A DNA stretch of 64,000 nt from Cytophagales bacterium (GCA_033344775.1 JAWPMT010000007.1:620001-684000); one strand, 5' to 3'; counted from the first letter of the stretch, positions 45,359 to 54,900 are shown. The notes: generated by a model not told the origin, from the letters alone. Translations and numbers: made by a program.

Positions 45359-46940
45359 AATGAGGGAAAGTATTTTTAGAGTACTTTCCCTTTTCTTTTT
45401 CTTCTCTGTAATGAGCTGATAGTGTGGGTATTACACTGAAATATATGTTTACTCTTTCGGTTCGAACTTCGTCTTTTTCTCGATTATACCTGATTCCATC
45501 TGGAAATACCAGAGATTGAATATTTTGCTTGCCCAGAATATCTGCTTCTCGCCACATTTTCAGCAAGTTACCGCTCAAATTGACGGTGTATTCCACGCAT
45601 TTGTCAAGGTTCGAACTGCTAATCGAGGCATTTTCTAACATACCCTCGATTTCCAATTTCTCCCCTTGGTATTTTAGGTGATATTTCTCGTATATGGGGC
45701 GATCTATTTCCCCAATAGCGAATCTCTCCTCTATCGTTTCCAACCTGCCTGTAACCTCCGTTAAATTGGCTTTGTAGGCTTTTAATTCCTGTAGCTTATC
45801 CTCATTCAGTTTGAAGAACAATTTCTTCATCTGAGCAGCTAGTATGTCCTGATATCGGCGATCTAATTGAAAGCTACTGAGTAGTGATTCAAATCCCTGT
45901 TTGACTACATCTGCGTTTCTGTTTTTGCCACAGCCTTTCGTTCTGCACTTGTAGTAGTATAGTCCTTTCTTCTTGACTAAGTAGCCAGTCATAGGCGCTC
46001 CACAATCATCGCACTTGGTAAATACTTTTAGTGGTAGTCTATCATTGTGTATTTGTACCTTGTAACCCTTCTTTCTCGGACGATTATGGTTAGGATCATT
46101 GATCTTCCAGAATAGCTCTTCGGAGATCAGAGGTATGTGTTTACCTCGATGCACTTCTCCAGGTAGTAAGCTGCTGGTTAGTACGCCACAGTAAAATGGG
46201 TTCTGAAAGATCTTGGACAGTTTCTTGTCTGTCATCTTCAATCCTTGATGGGTTAACCGCTTGGCGATATCAACGGTCGGCATGTCTCTTTCAGCCTTCC
46301 ATTGAAACGCCTGTTTGAGCAATTCTCCTTCTTTTGTGATGATAAGTTCATGTTTATCGGCTGTTTGTCCTCTGTTCAGGTTCTTATAACCGATTGGAAT
46401 GGACCATACCCAATGCCCCTCTCTAATCTTTTCGCGCATTCCGGTAATACACTTTTCTGTTCTTTGAGTATTGTCAAACTTGCCGAACAGATAGAACATG
46501 TCTCTTTGAAAAGCTCCTGTTGCATTTTCAGGATTGACTTCCTGAGTGACGGATAAAGTAGAGACACCATACTTCTTTTGTAAGTCCTCACTGATCATCG
46601 CTCCATTATTACCGGAGCGGGAAAATCGATCATAGGAATAGACGATGATAGCCGAAACGTTCTTTGATCGCTTTACATAGTTGATCATGCGTTGGAACTC
46701 CTTTCGGTCATCTGATTTAGCTGATTCGTAAGTGCCTCCAAAGAAAGCAACGACATTCAATTCCTTTCTCCGAGCAAATTCCTTACAGTACTTCATCTGT
46801 GTATCCAAACTTGCCCCATTCTCCATTTGGTCTCTGGAGGATACACGGGTATAGATGACGACATCTCTTGAATTCCTGATGGGTACACGAACGTTTTTGT
46901 TAGCGAACTTCAGGAACCGGTCTAAGTTTTTATTGCTCAT
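45315..46940 (-). CDS. Large serine recombinase, C-terminus overlapping tRNA-Val
   Basis: 541 aa from the ATG at 46940; earlier in-frame codons read through the small upstream gene. Resolvase domain with catalytic Ser34 in 'VIYTRVSSRDQM', then 'YSYDRFSRSG'; recombinase domain; a zinc ribbon 'KCDDCGAPMTGYLV' with 'CRTKGCGKN'; coiled coil. The last 13 residues ('GFEGFEPPTPSV' tail) are the antisense reading of the tRNA 3' half, and those before it come from the tRNA terminator. This is expected if the enzyme integrates its element at the tRNA 3' end. The true original stop may differ. Confidence 0.9.
   Translation of the reverse strand: MSNKNLDRFLKFANKNVRVPIRNSRDVVIYTRVSSRDQMENGASLDTQMKYCKEFARRKELNVVAFFGGTYESAKSDDRKEFQRMINYVKRSKNVSAIIVYSYDRFSRSGNNGAMISEDLQKKYGVSTLSVTQEVNPENATGAFQRDMFYLFGKFDNTQRTEKCITGMREKIREGHWVWSIPIGYKNLNRGQTADKHELIITKEGELLKQAFQWKAERDMPTVDIAKRLTHQGLKMTDKKLSKIFQNPFYCGVLTSSLLPGEVHRGKHIPLISEELFWKINDPNHNRPRKKGYKVQIHNDRLPLKVFTKCDDCGAPMTGYLVKKKGLYYYKCRTKGCGKNRNADVVKQGFESLLSSFQLDRRYQDILAAQMKKLFFKLNEDKLQELKAYKANLTEVTGRLETIEERFAIGEIDRPIYEKYHLKYQGEKLEIEGMLENASISSSNLDKCVEYTVNLSGNLLKMWREADILGKQNIQSLVFPDGIRYNREKDEVRTERVNIYFSVIPTLSAHYREEKEKGKYSKNTFPHLVGFEGFEPPTPSV
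45364..45396 (+). terminator. Intrinsic terminator of tRNA-Val
   Basis: GGGAAAGTA/TACTTTCCC, 9-bp perfect stem with a 9-base loop, followed by TTTTCTTTTT. It lies inside the 3' end of the antisense recombinase ORF. Confidence 0.85.
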
Positions 46941-47130
46941 AATGTTGTGATGTCTTGGATGTACTAACGTAGTTTTCGTAAATAAGGATGCAAAAGCCAT
47001 GAAGAAAATCGATGAGTTCCTGCCCTTGTTCTTCTTCAATATCCTCAAAACCATCAAACTGTCTTAGTTCTTCGATGGTGAGCTTCGTCTCCTGTATGTC
47101 TTTCCTTTTTGATATTGAGCTTTGCTGCAT
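46930..47130 (-). CDS. Small acidic protein upstream of the recombinase
   Basis: 66 aa, ATG at 47130, overlapping the recombinase start by 11 bases. Helical and acidic ('LTIEELRQFDGFEDIEEEQ') with a hydrophobic 'FLHGFCILIYENYV' helix. The overlap and same orientation suggest a real, coupled gene, perhaps a recombination directionality or accessory factor (inference). Family not recognised. Confidence 0.5.
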   Translation of the reverse strand: MQQSSISKRKDIQETKLTIEELRQFDGFEDIEEEQGQELIDFLHGFCILIYENYVSTSKTSQHYEQ

Positions 47131-47411
47131 GATGTCGTTTAGCTATTCCTTTCACTGTTGTTATGAGGATAAGATTAGCTGTGAGGAGGAAACAAGACAA
47201 GGTTCGCTTTTGTACCAAGGGTATAAACTAATGTTTGACTAAAAAAACTTGATTCATCTTCAATAAGGATGATAATACCCGTTTTATCGTGTCAAAATGC
47301 CCCATTTTGTTGCAATTCATAGAGCGTCAAAAAGTGCTCCATATTTTCAGTCGAAATTGAACCTGTTTTTGTGTCCTTTTTTTGGCTCATCCTATTTCTT
47401 ATATCAGCATT
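47131..47411. other. Gap between recombinase unit and DnaA-IV-like gene
   Basis: No ORF. AT-rich, with short T and A runs and 'GTGAGGAGGAAAC' near 47180. It should hold the promoter of the minus-strand recombinase unit, but I see no clear TAnnTTTG element. Confidence 0.4.
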
Positions 47412-47888
47412 TCAATTATGTTCTTCAGCCTTTGGAGACAGCTTAGAAATGAATTGCAGGAAAGTGCTTTCAAGCAAGTCGTATTTCTCGACAAACCCTT
47501 CATAGTAGTAAGGAACCGATAGCTTCTCCTCACACTTTTTAGCCCCATAAAGGATGTTCCGTTTTGTTAATCCAAAGTCTTCAGCGATTTTGGAATAGCT
47601 CAATCCCGTGTATTTTTTGAGTAAATGATAGCAAACCATCCTCGCGTCTCTGTATTCCTGGATGTTGGAAGTGAAGAACAGTTTGTCATTGAGTTCGAAG
47701 ACGCGGATGCACTCTGTAATCAGGTAGTGGGAAAGCATCTGGAACTTCTGGGGTTGAGAGACGGCAATGTCTGAGGAGTCGATAAAACTTGACAGTAAAA
47801 AGATGGTTTTGTCTAATCCGATCTTGCCGATTACCTGGTCGATTTGTTGTTGTAATTTGCTGTAATTGTTCAGGGTTTTGTTACTCAT
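47412..47888 (-). CDS. Protein with DnaA domain-IV-like helix-turn-helix
   Basis: 158 aa. Residues about 80-125 read 'YRDARMVCYHLLKKYTGLSY', then 'KIAEDFGLTKRNILYGAKK', a pattern close to the DNA-binding domain IV of DnaA (Arg-rich helix, HTH turn, recognition helix). No AAA+ ATPase part is present. Similar one-domain proteins occur on phages and islands as replication or regulatory factors. The repeat array begins 900 bp upstream of its start. Confidence 0.7.
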   Translation of the reverse strand: MSNKTLNNYSKLQQQIDQVIGKIGLDKTIFLLSSFIDSSDIAVSQPQKFQMLSHYLITECIRVFELNDKLFFTSNIQEYRDARMVCYHLLKKYTGLSYSKIAEDFGLTKRNILYGAKKCEEKLSVPYYYEGFVEKYDLLESTFLQFISKLSPKAEEHN

Positions 47889-48779
47889 TGTAAATTAGAT
47901 GTAAAGCGAGATGAAACTCATTGTAAACTATTTGAAAACTGAGGTGAAAGAAATTGTAAACTAGTTCAAGTATTTGTCTATCAATCACTTACAAGTATAA
48001 TTAAGCTGCTTTCTAAAGTCAATTTTCGACGAAATTTCTGTGTCTGAAAATGGCAAATCGGTACAAAAACATACCTTCACACTTACCTTAACTACCTCTA
48101 TTTAGTGGTGATAATTGATGAGAATGCCAGGAAGGTTACTTGGAGACTACCAATAAGTGATATTAGAATTGTTCAATTTCCAAGAAGGGTGCTATGAGTT
48201 TTGCTCTCAAGGCATCTGGTCGTATGGACTGATTGGTGTGAAGAACAGCTATTCCTTTTTAGAATTGAGTTCATTAGTCTACTTCCATTATCTAAGGGCT
48301 TGACCGTTCTTCGATACGGTGGCTCTCGCAATGATCCTTTCTGAAAGATATAGAGGCAACCCGTCTCACTTATTTAGCTACCTCCTTAATTGATGTTTAA
48401 TTTATACCCCATATAAATACTGCCCCATTATGCTGAGATAGATCATCGGTGTGGCCTTTTATGTGAGGAAGTCAGGCTGGATTATCACATGCTGTCAGTC
48501 ATTATATAGAAGCAGATCGGTAAGGTTAAGGAGAACCACTTTCTTAGAAAAGTTAGATTCCGTTCCTTTCCTGAAAAGAAGTATCCATGAAAATATAATT
48601 TTTCTAAGCTACTCCTAAGGAAACCCTACCAATGATTGCACTTGGCTAAGAATTCGTATGGAAATGTAATACCTATTCCTTAAGGAATATTGGCCTAAGA
48701 AGATCAGCTCCTTAAGCAAGCCTGTGTTGATGTTTCTCATTGACCCCAACAGTGCTTATTTTTTGAGTTAAAGGAAGCA
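47889..48779. other. Non-coding stretch before the repeat array
   Basis: About 0.9 kb without an ORF of note in any frame. The last 250 bp carry isolated palindromes related to the array: CCTTAAGG at 48678-48685, CTCCTTAAGC near 48710 and CTCCTAAGGAAAC near 48615, so a decayed unit may be present. The first 600 bp show no clear repeats. Confidence 0.55.
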
Positions 48780-50240
48780 GGTACGCTAAAGGAACTTGTT
48801 TTCATTGTAAGCGCATGCTGATATGAAGCCCCCCGTATTTCCTTAAGAAAAATTGATTTGAAAGAACAATTCCTAAGGAAACCTCTTTGATGTAGCTACA
48901 TTCAATGTCTTGCTATTTTCACTTCTTCCTCCTTTAGCAGGTAGATGCATTTGCTAAGGAATTTTAAAAATTGCTAAGGAATTTATTATTCCCATACTCC
49001 TAAGGCGGGTGTGTTGAAATTTGAAAATCCTTAAGGAAACTCGGTGATGTACGAGCCTTTTCCTAAGCAAACTCGCCTTGATGAAGTCAATGCCTAATAC
49101 ATGGTGTTAAAAAAAGTGTAGGTGCGCTTAAGAAGCTCGTTTTGATTAATGCGCATGCTGAGATGAAAATCACCACATTTCCTTAGGAAATTTGATATTT
49201 CCTAAGGAAACCTATTTGATATAACTACATTCAATACCTTGCCATTTACAGATTCTTCCTCCTTTAGCAAGGATATGCATTTGCTAAGGGTTTTTTATGC
49301 CCACACTCCTTAAGGCGGGTGTGTTGAATTTTGAAATCCCTTAAGGAAACTATACTATGTAAGAGCCATTTCCTAAGCGAACTCGTCTTGATGAAGTTAA
49401 TGCCTAATACATGGTGTTAAAAAAGTGCAGGTGCGCTTAAGAAGCTCGTTTTGATTAAAGCGCATGCTGAGATGAAAATCACCACTTTTCCTTAAGGAAA
49501 CTTGATTAGAAAGTGCTGTTTCTTAAGGAAATCTCTTTGATGAAACTACATTCAATACCTTGCCGTTTTCAGCTTCCGCCTCCTTTAGCGAGGAGATGCA
49601 TTTGCTAAGGAATTTTAAAGCACGCTTAGGATTTCTTATTCCCACACTTCTTAAGGGTGGTTTGTTGAAATTTGAAATTCCTTAAGGAAACTCGGCTCTG
49701 TAAGAGCTTTTTCTAAGCAAACTCGTCTTGATGAAGTCAATGCCTCATACATGGTGTTTAAAAAAGTGCAGGTCCGCTTAAGAAGCTCGTTTTGATTAAA
49801 GCGCATGCTGTCGTGTAAATCACCACATTTCCTTAAGGAAACTTTATTTATCCTAAGGGAACCTCTTTAATGTAACTACATACAAAGTCTGGCTATTTTC
49901 AGCTTCTTCCTCCTTTAGCGAGGAGATGCATTTGCTAAGGAATTATAAAAAAATGCTTAGGGTTTTTTATTCGCACACTCCTTAAGGTGGGTGTGTTGAA
50001 TTTTGAAAGCTCTTAAGGAAACTCGACTATGTAAGAGCCTTTTCCTAAACGAACTCGCCTAAATGAAGCCATACCTCTTACATCCTGTTAAAAAAGCGCA
50101 GGAGCGCTTAAGGAGCTTGTTTTGATTTTAGTGAATTCTGAAATGAAAATCACTGCGTTTCCTTAAGGAAACTTCTTTGGTGTAATCTTACCTCAATTTC
50201 GACATTGTTCTTCTTTAGCTAGGAGATGAACTTACTAATG
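48780..50240. repeat. Tandem array of about 340-bp units rich in CCTTAAGG
   Basis: Units start at 48780, 49121, 49430, 49771 and 50101 (lengths 341, 309, 341, 330 and a final partial unit). Each begins near 'GCGCTTAAGAAGCTCGTTTTG' and holds the same order of palindromes: TTTCCTTAAGGAAA, TTTCCTAAGGAAAC, the CTCCT-TTAGCG-AGGAG hairpin, TTTGCTAAGG, CACACTCCTTAAGGCGGGTGTG and a further CCTTAAGGAAAC, then TTTCCTAAGC. Exact CCTTAAGG occurs at 49029, 49308, 49339, 49490, 49680, 49831, 49980 and 50161 inside the array. No coding frame is conserved between units. Function unknown. Confidence 0.85.
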
Positions 50241-50471
50241 ACGTGTAATTTGACCCAACTAAAATTGTACTATATCCTGAACACGCTAAGGGAGGTTCTG
50301 CCATAAGTGTGCTGCATGCTTTGATAAACTCTTTGATAGCTGTTTTACCTCAGTTTAGCCTTTAAAATTCCACGTTTACCGAAATTCTTATTCTTGATTA
50401 TATGAAGGTCAGTAATTTCACCATCATAAAATAGTGAGTATCTATTTTCCATAGCTGGTTCTTAATGAGTG

Positions 50472-50502
50472 AAAAGCACATGTCAGTAGGCGTGTGCTTT
50501 TT
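50472..50502 (+). terminator. Terminator hairpin without upstream ORF
   Basis: AAAAGCACA pairs with TGTGCTTTT around a 12-base loop, followed by T. No gene ends before it, so it may end an RNA transcribed out of the repeat region. Confidence 0.6.
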
Positions 50503-50580
50503 GTTTTCCTATTCAACCAGCTCTTCTCTTAGTGACTCATCATAATTTCTGGAATCAGTTACGATATTGTATATTGATTG

Positions 50581-50646
50581 TGTGGAACTCTATCATTCCA
50601 CAGTTTCTAAATTGAGCAATGCGACTTCCAGGTGCATTGCTTTTTT
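50581..50646 (+). ncRNA. Two-hairpin structure with terminator, candidate small RNA
   Basis: TGTGGAA/TTCCACA hairpin (50581-50602) is followed by AGCAATGC/GCATTGCT (50615-50641, 11-base loop) and a T6 run. It lies 140 bp after another terminator with no ORF between, so a short RNA of up to about 140 bases ending at 50646 is possible. No clear promoter is visible. It could also be the 3' end of a longer non-coding transcript. Confidence 0.4.
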
Positions 50647-50818
50647 ACTTTTACGTCGCTAATAATACACTTTGCGGACTGTCAAAGACGATTAATGAGC
50701 AAATCGAGAAAACAGTATAACTTGCCTTGCAGATTCGCCCCCTGAACGAATCTGCACATTTAGAGCCAGCCATCGGAATTACTTTCGACAAATAACCTAG
50801 TATCAACCAATAGTAACG

Positions 50819-51625
50819 ATGGCAAACGTGATTCAACAGTACTTGAGTATTGGACAAACTACATCCGATATCCCAGAGATTAAAGTACGTAAGAGCTTCC
50901 TAGTATTCCTTGCAACCTTCATGTCATGTGGAGGTATCATTTGGGGTAGCATTTCTTTAGCCTACGGTTTGACCTGGCAGTCGCTTATTCCATATGGGTA
51001 TGTGGCAATCTCAATGATTAACCTTATCCTTTTTGGTGTACTGAGGTACTTCAATTTCGCCAGAGTCGTACAATTATTTATCAGTCTATTACTTCCATTT
51101 CTATTTCAATGGTCTCTTGGGGGATTCTTTTCATCTGGCTTGATTATGCTTTGGGCGATCCTTGCAGTAACCTCAGCGCCCGCTTTGGGAGATGTAAAAT
51201 TCTCTCTTATTTGGATGGGTCTTTACCTGGTACTTGGAATCGTGTCCTTTAATTATGATGGTTTTTTTGTTTCGAATAAGCCAGAAATATTAGCAGATCA
51301 ATCACTGTTGTTTCTCACACTCAATACATTGGTCATCTCCACTATTGTGTTTGGCCTTGTTATATTTTATGTTGGACAAAGTCAGAAGGCACAGCAAGAA
51401 GCGCAGGCGATCAATGATAAATTGAAACAGGTTTCGATCCAGTTGAAGAAGAAGAACCAACAGTTGGCAGTTGCTCAGGAAGAATTAAAACAGAGCAATT
51501 CTAAGCTAGAAGAGTCAAAAGTAAATTTAGAACGTATCAACGAGAAGCAACAACACATCAATCACATGTTGATGAAAGATCAGGGTTACTTCAAGGAAAG
51601 TGGGAATAAAGAAGGTGAGGAATAA
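50819..51625 (+). CDS. Membrane sensor with coiled coil but no kinase domain
   Basis: 268 aa. Six predicted transmembrane helices (residues 25-195) and a C-terminal coiled coil of about 70 residues ('LKKKNQQLAVAQEELKQSN'), then the stop. The N-terminal part is a close paralogue of the kinase at 51802 (shared 'IPYGYVVIS'-like segment and 'FQWSLGGFFSS'). A HisKA domain is absent and no kinase remnant follows, so it may form hybrid dimers with the intact sensors or be a truncated relic. Confidence 0.7.
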   Translation: MANVIQQYLSIGQTTSDIPEIKVRKSFLVFLATFMSCGGIIWGSISLAYGLTWQSLIPYGYVAISMINLILFGVLRYFNFARVVQLFISLLLPFLFQWSLGGFFSSGLIMLWAILAVTSAPALGDVKFSLIWMGLYLVLGIVSFNYDGFFVSNKPEILADQSLLFLTLNTLVISTIVFGLVIFYVGQSQKAQQEAQAINDKLKQVSIQLKKKNQQLAVAQEELKQSNSKLEESKVNLERINEKQQHINHMLMKDQGYFKESGNKEGEE

Positions 51626-51801
51626 TCTTCTGACTTAAGGGAGCCAGTGTCATCATTCCAATGTAAATGCTTGAAAAAGTCGTGATATGGCCCGTTCATC
51701 GAAGAATTGGATAGAGTACTTACAGTGAAGGTTAGTTTCGACCTGATTCATTAAGATCTCATTAAATCAAGCTCCAGCCCGGTTCATTGAATTAATAAAG
51801 T

Positions 51802-53117
51802 ATGATTGAGATAATTCAGGGGATTTCTTCTTTAGGCCATCATGAAGCTGAGTCGACAATTCATAAAAGCAGAAAAAGCTTTTTAGTCTTTCTGACCTTG
51901 TTTATGAGTTTAGGAGGTCTCCTTTGGGGAACGATCTCTGTTTTTCATGGCCTGATTTATCCTTCTATTATTCCTTATGGTTATGTAGTGATTAGCATCG
52001 GGAACATGATATACTTTCAACAGACCAGGGATTTTGTGAAAGTAAGGTTCATTCAGGTTTTCATCAGCCTGACACTCCCATTTCTATTCCAATGGTCTTT
52101 GGGTGGGTTTTTTTCGTCCGAATAATAATGATCTGGTCTCTGTTTTCATTAGTTGCCTCCTTAGCCTATGAAAGAAAGGTTCATTCTCTATTGTGGTGGC
52201 TGTTTTTCCTAGGCCTTATTGGAATCTCTTCTTATTATCAAGGTTATTTTTTCTCAATTAAGCCCGTCGTACTTCCTGATCATTCGCTTCTTTTCCTGGT
52301 AATTAATGTGAGCATTGTAAGCAGCTTGGTATTTTGGTTGATTTCATATTTAGTTGGTTTGCTTAAAACAGCCGTTCTTCAATCAGAAAGGTCGAATAAA
52401 GAGTTACAAATAACTTTGTCTGATCTCAGGAGAACTCAGGAAAAGCTGATTGAAACAGAGAAAATGGCTTCTCTTGGGGTACTTTCGGCTGGAATAACAC
52501 ACGAAATCAATAATCCGCTAAACTTCATTAAGGGAGGTGTTCAGGTGCTTGAGCTAGATTTAAAGGAAGGGAAGCCGGTAAATGAACTGGAGCCTTATCT
52601 GGATGTGATCAATGATGGAGTGGCCAGAGCAACTACTATTGTCAAAAGCTTGAGTCATTTCAGCCGGGAAAGTAGGGATATGCATGAAGTATGTGATGTT
52701 CATGCGATTATAGACAATTGTCTATTGATGCTTGAAAGCAAGACCAGGCATAAGGTTGAAATTGTAAAGGAATTTGGAATTGAACAATTTAATTTAATCG
52801 GTAACGAAGGGAGACTGCATCAAGCTTTTCTAAACATCCTGGCCAATGCAGAACAAGCAATTCCCGATTCTGGTATAATTAAGATTTCCACCGAATTGGA
52901 TAGAGAGATACGAAAGGTCATCATTGCCGACACGGGAATCGGAATAGAATCAGAAATACTTCACAAGATCAATGACCCATTTTTTACGACCAAACCTCCA
53001 GGACAGGGAACAGGTCTCGGGTTGTCAATAGCGTATAACATTGTTAGGGAACATAAGGGCGTGATTGAAGTACTCTCTCAACCAGGAAAAGGCACAACGT
53101 TTGTTTTGAGTTTTTGA
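51802..53117 (+). pseudogene. Membrane histidine kinase split by a -1 frameshift at a T7 tract
   Basis: Two overlapping frames (51802-52125 and the second entering at 52108-52114) make one kinase: six transmembrane helices, then HisKA 'GITHEINNPLNFIKGG' and HATPase 'ILANAEQAI', 'IADTGIGIES' and 'GTGLGLSI'. Frame 1 stops right after 'GGFFSSE'. Reading eight instead of seven T at 52108-52114, or a -1 slip there, restores 'GGFFFVRIIMIW', aligned with 'GGFFSSGLIMLW' of the paralogue. It may be a decayed gene, phase variation, programmed slippage or a sequencing error. Confidence 0.75.
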
Positions 53118-53129
53118 GGTGTTTACTAA

Positions 53130-53546
53130 TCAAATATTAGCATCGGTTTTATTACTTATCGAAATCTTTGGGTTATCGTATCGAACAACAGCATCCTTAA
53201 TGGTTTCATAGTCATAGGGTTTCTTGAGAAGTCGTTCAATCACCTGATCTTGCAATGCATTTTCGAGCTCTTTATCATAACTATATCCTGTAAGGATAAA
53301 GTAACGAATGCCGGTGAAACGTTTTCTGGCTGTCTTGATAAACTCAAGACCGGACATGGATGGCATTCGCATATCGCTAATGATGACTTCCAGCTCGTGA
53401 ACATGTATTTCCAATTTTCCCAAAGCCTCCTTTCCGGAGGAGGCTGTTAGTATTTTAAAGTCTACCTCAAATCGTTTTTCGAATAGGAGCAAATTGATGA
53501 GTTCATCATCAACGAACATCACAGTATGCTTTAGTTGTCTACTCAC
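53130..53546 (-). CDS. Single-domain receiver (response regulator)
   Basis: 138 aa from the GTG at 53546, which overlaps the kinase stop by 8 bases; longer in-frame starts lie inside the kinase gene. Receiver fold only: 'VMFVDDELINLLLFE' (acidic pair), Asp in 'VIISDMRMPSMSG', Thr in 'FILTGYS', Lys in 'LLKKPYD'. Without an output domain it probably acts as a phosphorelay or protein-interaction switch for the coupled kinase. Confidence 0.85.
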   Translation of the reverse strand: MSRQLKHTVMFVDDELINLLLFEKRFEVDFKILTASSGKEALGKLEIHVHELEVIISDMRMPSMSGLEFIKTARKRFTGIRYFILTGYSYDKELENALQDQVIERLLKKPYDYETIKDAVVRYDNPKISISNKTDANI

Positions 53547-54783
53547 TATCAAACGTAAGAGGTTTATTGAATGTAATGTGAAAGCTCGTTCCTTCACCAA
53601 CTTCGGATTCAACTGCAATGGAACCATCATGTTCTTCAATCGCCTTGTAAGTGATAGACAATCCTAAACCCGTACCTTCTCCTGTATCTTTTGTAGTAAA
53701 AAACAGGTCATTGATTTTATTGATATACTTTGGATCTATTCCTCGGCCGGTATCGGAAATGGTGACTTTTAATGCCTCACCATCCGTGTAAGTGCGAATA
53801 GAAATGGTACCACTTTCATCAATGGCTTCTTCCGCATTGGTGAGGACATTAAGGAAGGCCTGGTGCAATTGCCCCTCGTTCCCAATGATTTTTAACGAGC
53901 CTAAGTCCTCATATTCCTTAACTAACTCTACCTTGTATTTAAGTTTATGGTTCAGCATTACCAGACAATTGTCAATCACTTTCTGAATGTCACAAACTTC
54001 ATTCATCGCAGGAGAATCTCTGCTAAAGTGTGCGAGGCTATCAATAATTGATGCTACTCTTTTCACTCCCTCATCAACTGCTTGTACATAGGGCTCTGCG
54101 TCTTTTGAACCGTTTAATTGCATGGTCAACATTTCAATACCTCCCTTGATGAAGTTCAATGGGTTATTGATTTCATGAGCAACACCGGCAGATAATAGTC
54201 CTAGTGAGGCCATCTTCTCAGACTCGACCAATTTTTGGTAAGACATTTTAAGTTCGAGATTCTTCTCATTCAGCGACTTACGATAGATATAGATGTATGC
54301 CCCTACGATGCCAAAAACGAAGAATGTGGAGATAATATGCATTTCCATCATGCAATCTGCCGGAAAGCGGTTTTCTGTGTAACCTAACGATGATAATAGC
54401 CAAATACTTAAGGCACATAAAACCGCTACGATCATGAAGAAATATCGATCCCTCACGGGTTTATAGAAGAATGCAATGATGGGAGGTATGATGAACTCAG
54501 GTAATGCCGGTGAGAACACTCCACCTGTGAAGAAAACCTCGAAATAGAAGGCATGAAAGGCCGTAAGCACAGAAAGCCGAAAGAGCCATCTAAGATGCTT
54601 TGTGAAGTAACTGGCTATGCCAAAAATGAAAAACAGAGAAAGGCAAAAGAAGCCATTGTACGCCAGAATGTAAACTTCACGAACATAGAAGTAGATACTA
54701 AAGCTCAGGGTCGAACAATAGGCGAAAGTCATCAGGAGTCTAAACCAACTCCTATCTTTTTGGGTAGTCACTAGGTTAGTCAA
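53539..54783 (-). CDS. Membrane histidine kinase
   Basis: 414 aa; TTG at 54783 or GTG at 54771 are the possible starts. Five to six transmembrane helices (residues 15-165), then a HisKA domain with 'GVAHEINNPLNFIKGGIEML' and a complete HATPase ('VLTNAEEAI', 'ISDTGRGIDP', 'GTGLGLSI'). It is a paralogue of the interrupted kinase in the kinase part. It overlaps the receiver gene and lies head-to-head across from the other two sensors. Confidence 0.88.
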   Translation of the reverse strand: MTNLVTTQKDRSWFRLLMTFAYCSTLSFSIYFYVREVYILAYNGFFCLSLFFIFGIASYFTKHLRWLFRLSVLTAFHAFYFEVFFTGGVFSPALPEFIIPPIIAFFYKPVRDRYFFMIVAVLCALSIWLLSSLGYTENRFPADCMMEMHIISTFFVFGIVGAYIYIYRKSLNEKNLELKMSYQKLVESEKMASLGLLSAGVAHEINNPLNFIKGGIEMLTMQLNGSKDAEPYVQAVDEGVKRVASIIDSLAHFSRDSPAMNEVCDIQKVIDNCLVMLNHKLKYKVELVKEYEDLGSLKIIGNEGQLHQAFLNVLTNAEEAIDESGTISIRTYTDGEALKVTISDTGRGIDPKYINKINDLFFTTKDTGEGTGLGLSITYKAIEEHDGSIAVESEVGEGTSFHITFNKPLTFDSE

Positions 54784-54900
54784 TTAGCAAAGGCCAGGTT
54801 ATCGGAAGATAGTAAAACTTCTAATACCTATAGTAAGCGAAATCGATGAATTACGGAGTGTCTTCGGTTATTGGGCTGTTCAAGGACTATTCTATTCCTT

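Noticed and set aside
48780-50240. CRISPR array
   Set aside because: Units are about 340 bp and diverged; there are no short identical repeats with spacers and no cas genes.
48780-50240. Tandem structured ncRNAs with covarying stems
   Set aside because: Differences between units at the CACACTCCTTAAGG and CTCCTTTAGCGAGGAG stems do not look compensatory on reading, so RNA conservation is not supported; DNA palindromes fit better. A proper covariation test could change this.
50651-50857. Minus-strand ORF of 68 aa
   Set aside because: Overlaps the start region of the 50819 sensor, has no ribosome site or family and an odd composition; most likely a chance ORF.
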